A stretch of 64,000 nucleotides of DNA from RYN-230 sp963834705 (GTDB lineage Bacteria; Actinomycetota; Actinomycetes; Streptosporangiales; Streptosporangiaceae). Every line of letters starts with the position of its first letter. Within the stretch, counting starts at the first letter, position 1. Position numbers and translations under genes: made by a program. Where the stretch lies: assembly GCA_963834705.1 (NCBI GenBank), contig CAWICV010000012.1, forward strand, positions 372,001 to 436,000. The letters run 5' to 3'. A model generated the notes under the pieces. It saw only the letters and a program-made list of their open reading frames with translations. It was not told the origin of the DNA and did not search any database. This document shows positions 1 to 8,250 of the stretch, in pieces.

Positions 1-161
1 AACTGCGCGGCGGCCAGCCGCCGGCCGAGCCGTACCACCCGGCGATCGCCCGCCGGGCCGCGCGCCAGGCGGCCCGGGAGGCGGAGTCCGCGACCGCCGC
101 GGGCCCGGATGGGCCGCCGCCCAGCCCGGGCACCGACCCGCGTGAGGCGACACCGACATGA
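1..161 (+). CDS. plsC: 3' end of a 1-acyl-glycerol-3-phosphate acyltransferase (probable)
   Basis: An open frame enters from the left edge and stops at 159-161, overlapping the gpsA start codon. The visible 52 residues begin LRGGQPPAEPYHPAIARRA and end in a proline/alanine-rich tail. That pattern is the usual C-terminus of actinobacterial PlsC-type acyltransferases, which acylate lysophosphatidate at the membrane, and plsC next to gpsA is a common actinobacterial order. The HX4D catalytic part lies outside the window, so the call rests on the tail and the neighbour. Confidence 0.6.
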   Translation, partial: LRGGQPPAEPYHPAIARRAARQAAREAESATAAGPDGPPPSPGTDPREATPT

Positions 162-1165
162 AAGCCGCGGTCATGGGGTCGGGCATGTGGGGCACCACGT
201 TTGCCCAGGTGCTCTGCGACGCGGGCACCCCGGCGACGCTCTGGGGCCGGCGGCCCGGCGTGGTGGCGACGATCAACGAGCGGCACGAGAACCCGGACTA
301 CCTGCCCGGAATCACGCTGCCGCCTGGGCTGACCGCGACCGCCGACCCGGCCCGCGCGCTGCACGGCGCGGCCGTCGTGGTGCTGGCCGTGCCCGCCCAG
401 ACGCTGCGTCATCATCTCGAAGCCTGGCTCAGCCTGCTGCCGGCTGACGCCGCGTTCGTCAGCCTGATGAAGGGCATCGAGATGGGCACCCACGACCGGA
501 TGAGCCAGGTGATCGCCGAGGTCACCGGGGCCGGGCCGGAACGCATCGCGGTGGTGTCCGGCCCCAATCTGGCCCGCGAGATCGCGGAACGCCAGGGGGT
601 GGCGGCCACGGTCGTCGCCAGTGCCGATGACACGCTGGCCAAACGGCTGCAGCAGGAATGCCACACGCCGTACTTCCGGCCGTACACCAACCCGGACGTG
701 ACCGGCTGCGAGCTCGGCGGTGCGGTCAAGAATGTGATCGCGCTCGCGGTCGGCATCGCGGTCGGCATGGGCTGCGGCGACAACACCCGGGCCACCCTGA
801 TCACCCGCGGGCTGGCTGAGATCACCCGGCTGGGTGCGGCGCTCGGCGCGGACCAGCACACCTTCGCCGGCCTGGCCGGCCTGGGTGACCTGGTGGCCAC
901 GTGCAACTCGCCGCTGTCCCGGAACCGGACGTTCGGCGAATTGATCGGCCGCGGCGTGCCGGTGACGGACGTGGCCGCGGTCACCACCCAGGTCGCCGAG
1001 GGCGCCAAATCAGCCCGGCCGGTGCTGGAACTGGCCAAGGAGCTCGGCGTGGAGATGCCCATCACCGAGGTCGTGGTCGGGGTGATGAGTGAGCGGATCG
1101 ACGTCGGCCAGGCCGCCTCGCTGCTCACCTCCCGCTCCGCCAAGCCCGAGCGTTATGGCATCTGA
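158..1165 (+). CDS. gpsA: NAD(P)H-dependent glycerol-3-phosphate dehydrogenase
   Basis: Reduces dihydroxyacetone phosphate to sn-glycerol-3-phosphate, the backbone of phospholipids, in the cytosol. The 335 aa length is normal. The Rossmann motif GSGMWGTTFA is at residues 7-16, SLMKGIE follows in the nucleotide-binding domain, then VVSGPNLAREIA. The C-terminal catalytic domain carries GGAVKNVIALAVGI (with the active-site lysine) and GDNTRATLITRGLAEI. The ATG at 158 overlaps the preceding stop by 4 nt, so it is probably translationally coupled to plsC. Confidence 0.97.
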   Translation: MKAAVMGSGMWGTTFAQVLCDAGTPATLWGRRPGVVATINERHENPDYLPGITLPPGLTATADPARALHGAAVVVLAVPAQTLRHHLEAWLSLLPADAAFVSLMKGIEMGTHDRMSQVIAEVTGAGPERIAVVSGPNLAREIAERQGVAATVVASADDTLAKRLQQECHTPYFRPYTNPDVTGCELGGAVKNVIALAVGIAVGMGCGDNTRATLITRGLAEITRLGAALGADQHTFAGLAGLGDLVATCNSPLSRNRTFGELIGRGVPVTDVAAVTTQVAEGAKSARPVLELAKELGVEMPITEVVVGVMSERIDVGQAASLLTSRSAKPERYGI

Positions 1166-1358
1166 CCCGGCCGAGCGGGGGGAGAACACCCGGGCGGTGC
1201 ACCTGCCCGCGCCTCCGCCGCCCGCGCAGCAGCCGCTGGCCGGGCCGGCCTACCGCAGCGCGGCGTTCGGGTCCAGCGCCGAGTACGCGGCGCTGCTACC
1301 CGGCAGCTCGGCGCAGGCCCTCGACGCACTCAGCGGGATACGAAAGGAGCGGGAGTGA
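1155..1358 (+). pseudogene. N-terminal stub of a Cys/Met-metabolism PLP enzyme (cystathionine gamma-lyase type)
   Basis: A 67-codon frame from ATG 1155 overlaps the gpsA stop region and ends overlapping the GTG of ddl (stop 1356-1358). It contains TRAVHLPAPPPPAQQPLAGP followed by AYRSAAFGSSAEYAALLPG. This matches the general N-terminal pattern of the cystathionine synthase/lyase family (T-x-A-V-H, then PL-x-x-P-x-Y and an aromatic/SAEEY segment). Full-length members are about 380-400 aa, and the PLP-lysine core is entirely absent. The frame stays coupled to both neighbours, so it may still be translated as a short peptide. The family assignment is by pattern only. Confidence 0.5.
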
Positions 1359-2530
1359 ACCAGCAGCGCAAGATCAGGGTGGCGGTCGTGTTCGGCGGCC
1401 GTGGCCCGGAGCACGCGATCTCCTGCGCGAGCGGCGGGACGGTGCTGGCCGCCCTCGACCGGGACCGGTACGAGGTCGTCCCGGTTGGCATCCGGCCGGA
1501 CGGCCGGTGGGTGCTGACCGCGGACGAGCCGGAGCGGCTGGCCATCACCGAGGGCCAGCTGCCGTCGGTCGAGGCGGTGGCCGAACCGGGCGGGCAGGTG
1601 CTGCCCTGGGGCAGCGCGGAGCCCGGCACGCTGACCCCCGGCCCGCTGACCATGGCCGAGCCGGGGGCCATCCCCCGGGTGCTGGGCGACGTGGACGTGG
1701 TGCTGCCGATGCTGCACGGCCCGTTCGGCGAGGACGGCACGATCCAGGGACTGCTGGAGATGGCCGGCATCCGCTATGTCGGGGCCGGCGTGCTGGCCAG
1801 CGCGGTCAGCATGGACAAGGAGTACATGAAGCTGATCTTCAAGGCGAAAGGGCTGCCGGTGGGCCCGTTCGTCGTGGTCCGGGACCGGGACTGGTCGCCC
1901 GCCGGGGAGGCGGCTAGCGCGCCGGTGCCGGTGGCCGCGGAACGCAAGCGGGTGCTGGACGCGATCGGCGAGCTGGGCTGGCCGGTCTTCGTCAAGCCCG
2001 CCCGCGGCGGTTCCAGCATCGGCACGTCCAAGGCGGCCGACCTGGCCGGCCTGCACGAGGCCATCGAGAACGCGCGGCGCTACGACCGTAAGGTGCTGGT
2101 GGAGCGGGCCATCCCGGGCCGGGAAGTGGAGTGCGCCGTGCTGGAAGGCACCGGCGGTGGGCCGCCGGACACCAGCCTGCCCGGGCAGCTCATGGTGGAC
2201 GGCGGCGAGGAGTTCTTCGACTTCGAGGCGAAGTACCTGGACGACGTCAACAACATGGTGATCCCGGCGCCGATCCCGGCCGAGCACCTGGACGAGGTGC
2301 GCCGCCTGGCTGCGGCCGCCTTCGAGGCGGTGTCCGGCGAAGGGCTGGCCCGGGTCGATTTCTTCTACACCCCGGACGGCGAGATCCTGCTCAACGAGAT
2401 CAACACCATGCCCGGGATGACAGCCGCGTCGTACTTCCCCAAGATGTGGGCCGCGGCCGGGCTCTCCCTGCCCGGCCTGCTGGACCGGCTGATCAGCACC
2501 GCGCTGCGCAAGCGGCCCGGGCTGCGCTGA
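1355..2530 (+). CDS. ddl: D-alanine--D-alanine ligase
   Basis: ATP-grasp ligase that makes D-Ala-D-Ala for peptidoglycan. At 391 aa it is typical of the actinobacterial form. The N-terminal domain has GGRGPEHAISCASG and LHGPFGEDGTIQGLLE. The ATP-grasp core has VKPARGGSSIGTSKA, REVECAVLEG and FEAKYLDD. The metal-binding end is VDFFYTPDGEILLNEINT. The GTG start at 1355 overlaps the upstream stub stop (GTGA) and has a GAAAGGAG Shine-Dalgarno just upstream. It lies in an apparent operon plsC-gpsA-stub-ddl. Confidence 0.97.
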   Translation: MNQQRKIRVAVVFGGRGPEHAISCASGGTVLAALDRDRYEVVPVGIRPDGRWVLTADEPERLAITEGQLPSVEAVAEPGGQVLPWGSAEPGTLTPGPLTMAEPGAIPRVLGDVDVVLPMLHGPFGEDGTIQGLLEMAGIRYVGAGVLASAVSMDKEYMKLIFKAKGLPVGPFVVVRDRDWSPAGEAASAPVPVAAERKRVLDAIGELGWPVFVKPARGGSSIGTSKAADLAGLHEAIENARRYDRKVLVERAIPGREVECAVLEGTGGGPPDTSLPGQLMVDGGEEFFDFEAKYLDDVNNMVIPAPIPAEHLDEVRRLAAAAFEAVSGEGLARVDFFYTPDGEILLNEINTMPGMTAASYFPKMWAAAGLSLPGLLDRLISTALRKRPGLR

Positions 2531-2541
2531 GCGGCCTTCCG

Positions 2542-2766
2542 GTGCAGGCGACCGTGCGCAGCTACGACGCTGGCACCCGGTCGGGCAGTGTGTTCACCGA
2601 CGCCGGGACGGTGCTGAGCTTCGGCGCCGACGCGCTGGCCGCCTCCGGGCTGCGCCTGCTGCGCCCCGGCCAGCGCGTCCGGTTCCGAACCAGCGGTGAC
2701 CCCCCACGTATCACCGCTCTCACGCTGGCCACATTCCCGCTGCCAGCCGAGGGGTTATCCGCGTGA
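2542..2766 (+). CDS. Small cold-shock-domain-like protein
   Basis: A 74-aa frame starting at GTG 2542, 11 nt after ddl. It has an OB-fold/cold-shock pattern: ATVRSYDAGTRSGSVFTDAG, then LSFGADALAASGLRLLRPGQRVRF and a last strand RITALTL. Similar short cold-shock-like proteins with the LRPGQRVRF segment occur in actinobacteria, and the likely role is nucleic-acid binding. Residue spacing is shorter than classical CspA and RNP1/RNP2 are weak. The stop codon lies inside the left arm of the following inverted repeat. Confidence 0.72.
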   Translation: MQATVRSYDAGTRSGSVFTDAGTVLSFGADALAASGLRLLRPGQRVRFRTSGDPPRITALTLATFPLPAEGLSA

Positions 2767-2810
2767 TCATGGGATTGGTGCGGCTAGAACGACACCAATC
2801 CCATGATCAC
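2763..2810. terminator. Perfect 18-bp inverted repeat, bidirectional terminator
   Basis: Arms 2763-2780 and 2793-2810 are perfect reverse complements (GTGATCATGGGATTGGTG) around a 12-nt loop. It sits between the convergent cold-shock-like gene (stop inside the left arm) and HU (stop at 2824). No U-tract is obvious, as is usual for actinobacterial terminators. Confidence 0.85.
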
Positions 2811-2823
2811 GACTGGAAAGGCG

Positions 2824-3126
2824 TTACCGCTTCTTAGCGCCCGCGGCCTTCTTCTCGCCGTTGACGACGGCCTTGAAGTCGGCGCCCGCCCGGAACTTGG
2901 GCACCGAGGACTTCGGCACCCGGATGCTCGCCCCGGTAGCCGGGTTGCGCGCGGTGCGGGCAGGCCGGTTCTGCTTCTCGAATACACCGAACCCAGTGAT
3001 CGAGACCTTGTCCCCCTTGGCCACGGTCGCCTGAATCGTGTCGAGCACCGCGTTCACGGCCTCGGTCGCGGTCTTCTTGTCCCCCAGCCGGCCGGAGATC
3101 GCATCGATCAGGTCACGCTTGTTCAT
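2824..3126 (-). CDS. HU family nucleoid DNA-binding protein
   Basis: 100 aa, starting MNKRDLIDAISGRLGDKKTA, with the HU core VSITGFGVFEKQNRPARTAR and the DNA-binding arm RNPATGASIRVP. The length matches the short HU type (HupA-like); the tail ends KKAAGAKKR without the long lysine-rich extension of HupS/Hlp. It binds and bends DNA as a dimer. The ATG at 3126 has an AGGAG seven bases upstream. It is transcribed alone; 3127-3298 upstream holds its promoter region. Confidence 0.95.
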   Translation of the reverse strand: MNKRDLIDAISGRLGDKKTATEAVNAVLDTIQATVAKGDKVSITGFGVFEKQNRPARTARNPATGASIRVPKSSVPKFRAGADFKAVVNGEKKAAGAKKR

Positions 3127-3298
3127 GTATCACTCCTGCGGTTCCCCCTGACGGGAGGTCGCGCGGACAGGGCAGCCGTAACCGCGACCTCTGACCTGCC
3201 CGAAATTAGGCGATCCAGCGCGCTGGCACAATCACCTGAGCGTAAAAACACGGCGTGTCGCGCCCTGGACACCCAGATTTCCAGGCCTGCAAGCGATT

Positions 3299-3919
3299 TC
3301 AGTGCACCGGATCGGCTGTTGGCAGCCAGCCCGGCCGGTGCTCCTCGAAGCTGGTGATCTCATCCGCATAACGCAGCGTCAGGGAAATATCGTCGAGTCC
3401 CTCCATCAGCCGCCACCGGGTGTAGCCGTCGATCTCGAACGGGCCAGACAGCAACACCTGTCCGGTTCCGGGGTCGGCGACGCGCACCTCGCGCTCGGCC
3501 AGATCGACGGTTACCGTGGCGTCCGGGTTCTTCTCGATGACGTCCTGGAGTTCGGCCGCGAATTCGGCGGCTACCCGGGCCGGGAGCAATCCGCCCTTGG
3601 TTGCGTTATTGCGGAAAATATCGCCGAATCGCGCCGAGATAACAGCCCGGAAACCGTAATCACTCAGCGCCCAGACCGCGTGTTCGCGCGATGATCCAAT
3701 GCCAAAATCGGGGCCCGCCACCAGTATCGTCGCGCCATCCGCGACGGGCTGGTTGAGGATGAATTCGGGGTCCGCCCGCCAGGCCGCGAACAGGCCGTCG
3801 GCGAAGCCGGCCCGGCTGACCCGCTTGAGGTACTCGGCCGGGATGATCTGGTCGGTGTCGACGTTGCTGCGGCGCAGGGCCAGCCCGCGGCCGGTGTGCG
3901 TGGTGAAGGGCTCCATCAT
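3299..3919 (-). CDS. leuD: 3-isopropylmalate dehydratase small subunit
   Basis: 206 aa. It forms isopropylmalate isomerase with LeuC, converting 2- to 3-isopropylmalate in leucine synthesis. Signatures are RSNVDTDQIIPAEYLKRV near the N-terminus and the swivel-domain GPDFGIGSSREHAVWAL, followed by GFRAVISARFGDIFRNN. The ATG at 3919 follows GGAAGGA with good spacing. It lies 14 nt downstream of leuC in the same operon. Confidence 0.97.
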   Translation of the reverse strand: MMEPFTTHTGRGLALRRSNVDTDQIIPAEYLKRVSRAGFADGLFAAWRADPEFILNQPVADGATILVAGPDFGIGSSREHAVWALSDYGFRAVISARFGDIFRNNATKGGLLPARVAAEFAAELQDVIEKNPDATVTVDLAEREVRVADPGTGQVLLSGPFEIDGYTRWRLMEGLDDISLTLRYADEITSFEEHRPGWLPTADPVH

Positions 3920-3933
3920 CGATTCCTTCCAGC

Positions 3934-5361
3934 TCAGAGGTCTGCGGGGGCGGTCAGCCGGCCGGTCACCGCGGTGGCCGCGGCCACCTGCGGGGACACC
4001 AGATGGGTGCGTGAGCCCTTACCCTGGCGCCCTTCGAAGTTGCGGTTCGAGGTGGAGGCGCTGCGCTCGCCGGGGCCCATCGTGTCCGGGTTCATGCCCA
4101 GGCACATCGAGCAGCCCGCCGACCGCCACTGCGCACCGGCCGCGGCGAACACCTGGTCCAGACCCTCTTCCTCAGCCGCCACCTTGACCTGCATGGAGCC
4201 GGGCACGACCAGCATCCGGACCCCGTCAGCCACCTTCTTGCCGCGCAGCACGTCGGCCGCGGCCCGCAGGTCCTCCAGCCGGCCGTTGGTGCAGGAGCCG
4301 ACGAACACTGTGTTCACCGCGATGTCGGTGAGCTGGGTGCCGGCCGTCAGGCCCATGTAGCTCAGCGCGCGCTGGGCCGAGGACCGCTCGCCCGGGTCGG
4401 CCATCACGTCCGGGTCGGGCACCGCCGAGTCCAGCGGGGCCGCCTGGGCCGGGTTGGTGCCCCAGGTCACGAACGGCTGGAGCGCGCTCGCGTCCAGGGT
4501 CACCTCCTTGTCGAACGTCGCGTCCGGGTCGGTGGGCAGCGACCGCCAGTAGTCCAGCGCCGCCTCCCAGTCCGCACCACGCGGCGCGTGCGGCCGGCCT
4601 TCCAGGTAACGGAACGTGGTGTCGTCCGGCGCAATGAGCCCGGCCCGGGCACCGGCCTCGATGGACATGTTGCAGACGGTCAGCCGGCCGGACATCGGCA
4701 GGCCGCGTACCGCCTCGCCGCGGTACTCGATGATGTGCCCCACCCCGCCGCCGGTGCCGATCTGCGCGATCACCGCCAGGATCAGGTCCTTGGCCGTCAC
4801 CCCGTACGGCAGCGCGCCGGTCACGTCAACCGCCATCTGGGCCGGCTGCTGCTGCGGCAGCGTCTGGGTGGCCAGCACGTGCTCCACCTCGCTGGTGCCG
4901 ATGCCGAAGGCCAGCGCGCCCAGCGCCCCGTGCGTGCTGGTGTGCGAGTCACCGCAGACGATCGTCATGCCGGGCTGGGTCAGTCCCTGCTGCGGGCTGA
5001 TCACATGCACGATGCCCTGCCCGGCGTCGCCCATCGGGTACAGGCTGACGCCGAACTCAGCGCAGTTCTTGCGCAGCGTCTCGACCTGGACCCGGGATAC
5101 CGGGTCGGTCACCGGGCTGCCCGGGCCGATCAGCGGCAGGCCGGGGCCGGTCACCCCCAGCGTGGGCACGTTGTGGTCCTCGGTGGCCACGGTCAGGTCC
5201 GGCCGCCGCACGCCGCGGCCGGCCAGCCGCAACCCGTCGAACGCCTGCGGGCTGGTCACCTCGTGGATCAGGTGCAGGTCGATATAGAGCAGGTCGGGCT
5301 CACCGTCGGCCCGGTGCACCACACGTGAGTCCCAGATCTTCTGCGCGAGCGTACGTCCCAT
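3934..5361 (-). CDS. leuC: 3-isopropylmalate dehydratase large subunit
   Basis: 475 aa aconitase-family protein. The [4Fe-4S] cysteines lie in VFVGSCTNGRLEDLRAAA and in the C-terminal SAGCSMCLGMNPD. Other landmarks are VCGDSHTSTHGALGALAFGI and SNRNFEGRQGKGSRTHLVSP. The first gene of leuCD, it is transcribed divergently from the IclR-type regulator 116 bp away, the conserved actinobacterial arrangement for leucine control. Confidence 0.97.
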   Translation of the reverse strand: MGRTLAQKIWDSRVVHRADGEPDLLYIDLHLIHEVTSPQAFDGLRLAGRGVRRPDLTVATEDHNVPTLGVTGPGLPLIGPGSPVTDPVSRVQVETLRKNCAEFGVSLYPMGDAGQGIVHVISPQQGLTQPGMTIVCGDSHTSTHGALGALAFGIGTSEVEHVLATQTLPQQQPAQMAVDVTGALPYGVTAKDLILAVIAQIGTGGGVGHIIEYRGEAVRGLPMSGRLTVCNMSIEAGARAGLIAPDDTTFRYLEGRPHAPRGADWEAALDYWRSLPTDPDATFDKEVTLDASALQPFVTWGTNPAQAAPLDSAVPDPDVMADPGERSSAQRALSYMGLTAGTQLTDIAVNTVFVGSCTNGRLEDLRAAADVLRGKKVADGVRMLVVPGSMQVKVAAEEEGLDQVFAAAGAQWRSAGCSMCLGMNPDTMGPGERSASTSNRNFEGRQGKGSRTHLVSPQVAAATAVTGRLTAPADL

Positions 5362-5445
5362 CCTGTGCCCCTTTCCGCGGGCGCGTCATCGCGATCCGTC
5401 CAGCCGGGCGCCGGTACCTGCGTGGGCCAGCATAATGCCGAGTTG

Positions 5446-5464
5446 CGTCTCGCATTCCGAGACG
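5446..5464. promoter_or_regulatory. Operator-like inverted repeat between leuC and the IclR regulator
   Basis: CGTCTCG (5446-5452) and CGAGACG (5458-5464) form a perfect 7-bp dyad with a 5-bp spacer; with one inserted base the dyad extends outwards as TTGC...GGCAA. It sits 13 bp upstream of the regulator ATG and about 85-100 bp from the leuC start. It is the likely binding site of the divergently encoded NdgR-type regulator, by position and symmetry. Confidence 0.65.
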
Positions 5465-5477
5465 GCAATATCGGACC

Positions 5478-6194
5478 ATGGACAACTCTAGCGGAGTCGG
5501 GGTGCTGGACAAGACGGCGGCCGTGCTCAACGCCCTGGAATCGGGTCCCGCCTCGCTGGCCCAGTTGGTCACCGCGACCGGGCTGGCCCGGCCGACCGCG
5601 CACCGGATCGCGGTCGCCCTGGAGCGGCACCGGCTGCTGGCCCGGGACTCTCAGGGCCGGTTCATCCTGGGTCCGCGGATCGCCGAGCTGGCCACCGCGG
5701 CCGGCGAGGACCGGCTGCTCGCGGTGGCCCAGCCGGTGCTGGTCACGCTCCGGGACCTGACCGGGGAGAGCGCGCAGCTGTACCGGCGGCAGGCGGACAG
5801 CCGGATCTGCGTGGCCGCCGCGGAGCGGGCCACCGGGCTGCGGGACACCGTGCCGGTCGGCTCGGCGCTGCCGATGACGGCCGGCTCGGCCGCGCAGATC
5901 CTGCTGGCCTGGGAGGAGCCGGAACGGCTGCACCGCGGGCTGCGCGGGGCCAAGTTCACCGCCGCCGCGCTGGCCCAGGTGCGCAGGCGCGGCTGGGCGG
6001 CCAGCGTGGCCGAGCGCGAGGCCGGGGTGGCCTCGGTGTCCGCGCCGGTCCGCGGCCAGGGCGGGAAGATCATCGCGGCCGTCTCAGTATCCGGGCCGAT
6101 CGAGCGGCTCACCCGGTCGCCGGGCCGGCTGCACGCCAACGCCGTGGTCACCGCGGGCGAGCGGATCACCAACGCCCTCCGCCGCGCCAGCTGA
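5478..6194 (+). CDS. IclR-family regulator of leucine/amino-acid biosynthesis (NdgR/LeuR-like)
   Basis: 238 aa. The N-terminal winged helix has VLDKTAAVLNAL and TGLARPTAHRIAVALERH. The effector domain has SAQLYRRQADSRICVAAAER, then VPVGSALPMTAGSAAQILLAW and GVASVSAPVRGQGGKIIAAV. Lying divergent from leuCD, it matches the NdgR/LeuR group, which represses or tunes leuCD and related amino-acid genes in streptomycetes. Regulation of this copy is inferred from context and the adjacent dyad. Confidence 0.9.
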   Translation: MDNSSGVGVLDKTAAVLNALESGPASLAQLVTATGLARPTAHRIAVALERHRLLARDSQGRFILGPRIAELATAAGEDRLLAVAQPVLVTLRDLTGESAQLYRRQADSRICVAAAERATGLRDTVPVGSALPMTAGSAAQILLAWEEPERLHRGLRGAKFTAAALAQVRRRGWAASVAEREAGVASVSAPVRGQGGKIIAAVSVSGPIERLTRSPGRLHANAVVTAGERITNALRRAS

Positions 6195-6634
6195 CAGCCA
6201 CCACTCAAGCCGCGCATCACCGTCCACCCGGCGGCTTGGTTCAGCGGGCCGGCACCCCACCACGGGCGGCCCTGTTTCAGCGCGCCGGCACCGCCACTCT
6301 GGGCGCCACTTTCATGATCGCGGTGACTTTGTGGTCACCGGCGACGCGAACTCACCGCGCTAATGGTTTTGGCGGGGCGGGGTGGGTGGTGGCGCGGGTG
6401 GTTTGGTGGCGATGAGGGCTTTTGCGGCGCGGCGGCGGCAGCGCGCAGCCCGTTCTCACCCGTGCGGGGGAGCTGGGGGGTGGGCTATATCGTCGATACT
6501 AGAGAGCAAAGGTGATCTTGTGCGATCATGCCCGAAGGTCCCCCGTGCGGCGGGACGGTGGCCCCTGACCGCCTCTTGCCGCGTGCGGACGAGGCTACTC
6601 AAGGCCACGCCCCTGACATCGTGAGGTCGCGTCC
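6195..6634. other. 440-bp intergenic region, no gene seen
   Basis: No convincing coding frame. It holds an imperfect direct repeat of TTCAGCGSGCCGGCACC (about 6240 and 6276) and a small dyad CGGTGAC/GTCACCG (6321-6327 and 6334-6340) that could terminate the IclR gene. Next come a G/T-rich stretch and an AT-richer patch around 6487-6540 that probably contains the pntAA promoter. Confidence 0.5.
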
Positions 6635-7870
6635 ATGAAGGTAGCCGTGGTCAAGGAAACCGCGCCTGGAGAGCGCCGGGTCGCCCTCGTGCCGGAGCTG
6701 ATCCCACGGCTGCGCAACGCCGGGCTCGAGGTGCTGGCCGAGTCGGGTGCGGGGGACGGTGCCTGGTTCGCGGACAGCGCCTACGCGGACGCGGGGGCGA
6801 GCGTGGTGAGCCGGGCCGAACTGCTGGCCGACGCCGACCTGATCCTGACCGTCGGGAAACCGGACCCCCAGCTCACCAACGCGCTGCGGCCGGGCCAGGC
6901 CATCCTGGGCATGCTCAACCCGCTGGCTGACCCCGGCCTGGCCGCCACCCTGGCGGCTAAGGGAGTGACCGCGATCAGCCTGGACGGGCTGCCCCGGACG
7001 CTGTCCCGGGCCCAGTCCATGGACGCGCTCAGCTCCCAGGCCAACGTGGCCGGGTACAAGGCGGTGCTGGTGGCGGCGGAAGCGTTCGGCCGGTTCTTCC
7101 CCATGCTGACCACCGCGGCCGGCACCGCGCGGCCCGCCAAGGTGCTCATCCTGGGCACCGGGGTGGCCGGCCTGCAGGCCATCGGGACCGCGCGGCGGCT
7201 CGGCGCCGTGGTGTCCGCCTACGACGTGCGGCCGCAGACCAAGACCGAGGTGCAATCGCTCGGCGGCACGTTCATCGAGCTCAAGTCGGTGGCCGACGCG
7301 GCCGGCGAAGGCGGCTACGCGCGGGCGCTGACCGACGAGGAACGGCAGGCCCAGCAGGCCGAACTGGCCGGGCACATCGCCCGGCACGACGTGGTCATCA
7401 CCACCGCCCAGGTGCCCGGGCGCAAGCCGCCGTTGCTGGTCACCGAGGACGCGCTCAAGGAGATGACCGCGGGCGCGGTCATCGTGGACATGGGGGCCGG
7501 CCCACTCGGCGGCAACGTGGCCGGCTCGGTGCCCGGCCAGACGGTGGTGACCGGGAACGGGGTCACCGTCATCGGCGCCGGGAACCTGGCCGCCAGCGTG
7601 CCCGGCGCGTCCTCCGCGTTCCTGGCCCGCAACATCAGCGCGCTGCTGCTGCACCTGGTCAAGGACGGTGCGCTGGCCATCGACCCGGCCGACGAGATCC
7701 AGGCCGGGGTGGTCATCACCCACGACGGCGCGGTCATCCAGCAGGCAACCGCCGCCCTGCTCGCCGACACCAGCCCCAGTGCTGCCAGCCCCAGTGCTGC
7801 CAACCACAGTGCTGCCAACCACAGTGCTGCCAACGCCGGCGGGGACCAGCCCGGAGGTGCTACCTCGTGA
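6635..7870 (+). CDS. pntAA: NAD(P) transhydrogenase alpha subunit 1 (soluble NAD-binding domain)
   Basis: 411 aa, AlaDH/PNT family. It starts MKVAVVKETAPGERRVALVP and has the dI features MDALSSQANVAGYKAVL, LILGTGVAGLQAIGTARRLG (NAD fold) and QVPGRKPPLLVTEDAL. It is the NAD(H)-binding part of proton-translocating transhydrogenase, which moves hydride between NADH and NADP+. The C-terminus is an unusual low-complexity linker made of tandem SPSAA/NHSAA repeats. First gene of a three-gene operon; its stop overlaps the GTG of pntAB. Confidence 0.95.
   Translation: MKVAVVKETAPGERRVALVPELIPRLRNAGLEVLAESGAGDGAWFADSAYADAGASVVSRAELLADADLILTVGKPDPQLTNALRPGQAILGMLNPLADPGLAATLAAKGVTAISLDGLPRTLSRAQSMDALSSQANVAGYKAVLVAAEAFGRFFPMLTTAAGTARPAKVLILGTGVAGLQAIGTARRLGAVVSAYDVRPQTKTEVQSLGGTFIELKSVADAAGEGGYARALTDEERQAQQAELAGHIARHDVVITTAQVPGRKPPLLVTEDALKEMTAGAVIVDMGAGPLGGNVAGSVPGQTVVTGNGVTVIGAGNLAASVPGASSAFLARNISALLLHLVKDGALAIDPADEIQAGVVITHDGAVIQQATAALLADTSPSAASPSAANHSAANHSAANAGGDQPGGATS
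7772..7831 (+). repeat. Four tandem 15-bp units inside pntAA
   Basis: Four in-frame 15-bp units: two copies of AGCCCCAGTGCTGCC, then two of AACCACAGTGCTGCC. They encode SPSAA SPSAA NHSAA NHSAA at the C-terminus of PntAA. The first and second pairs differ by two bases, consistent with stepwise duplication. Confidence 0.9.
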
Positions 7871-8250
7871 CCCCTGCACTGCTCACCGACATCACCATCT
7901 TCGTGCTCGCCATCCTGGTGGGCTTCGAGGTGATCAGCAAGGTGCCCGCTACCCTGCACACCCCGCTGATGTCGGCGGCCAACTCGATCCACGGCATCGT
8001 GCTGGCGGGCGCCATGCTCATCGCGGTGACCGCGCATGATGCGCTCGGCTACATCCTGGCCTTCGTCGCCTGCGCGTTCGCGGCGGCCAACGTGGTCGGC
8101 GGCTACGTGGTGACCGGGCGGATGCTGAAGATGTTCAAGCGCACCCGCACCCCGGTGCCAGCCGAATCCGGGCCGGCCGCGCCCGAGCCGGCCGCGGTCA
8201 GCGGCAACGGGCAGGCGCCGGCCACCACCAAGACCGGGACCGCGTCATGA
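7867..8250 (+). CDS. pntAB: NAD(P) transhydrogenase alpha subunit 2 (membrane)
   Basis: 127 aa with three hydrophobic helices: ITIFVLAILVGFEVISKV, MSAANSIHGIVLAGAMLIAV and YILAFVACAFAAANVVGGYVV. This is the small dII membrane part of the split alpha subunit. The soluble tail is proline/alanine rich. The GTG start overlaps the pntAA stop, and the stop overlaps the ATG of pntB. Confidence 0.93.
   Translation: MTPALLTDITIFVLAILVGFEVISKVPATLHTPLMSAANSIHGIVLAGAMLIAVTAHDALGYILAFVACAFAAANVVGGYVVTGRMLKMFKRTRTPVPAESGPAAPEPAAVSGNGQAPATTKTGTAS

Noticed and set aside
6382..6624. 80-codon frame in the IclR-pntAA gap
   Set aside because: Arg/Gly-rich composition, no start signal, no family resemblance; region is better read as promoter DNA.
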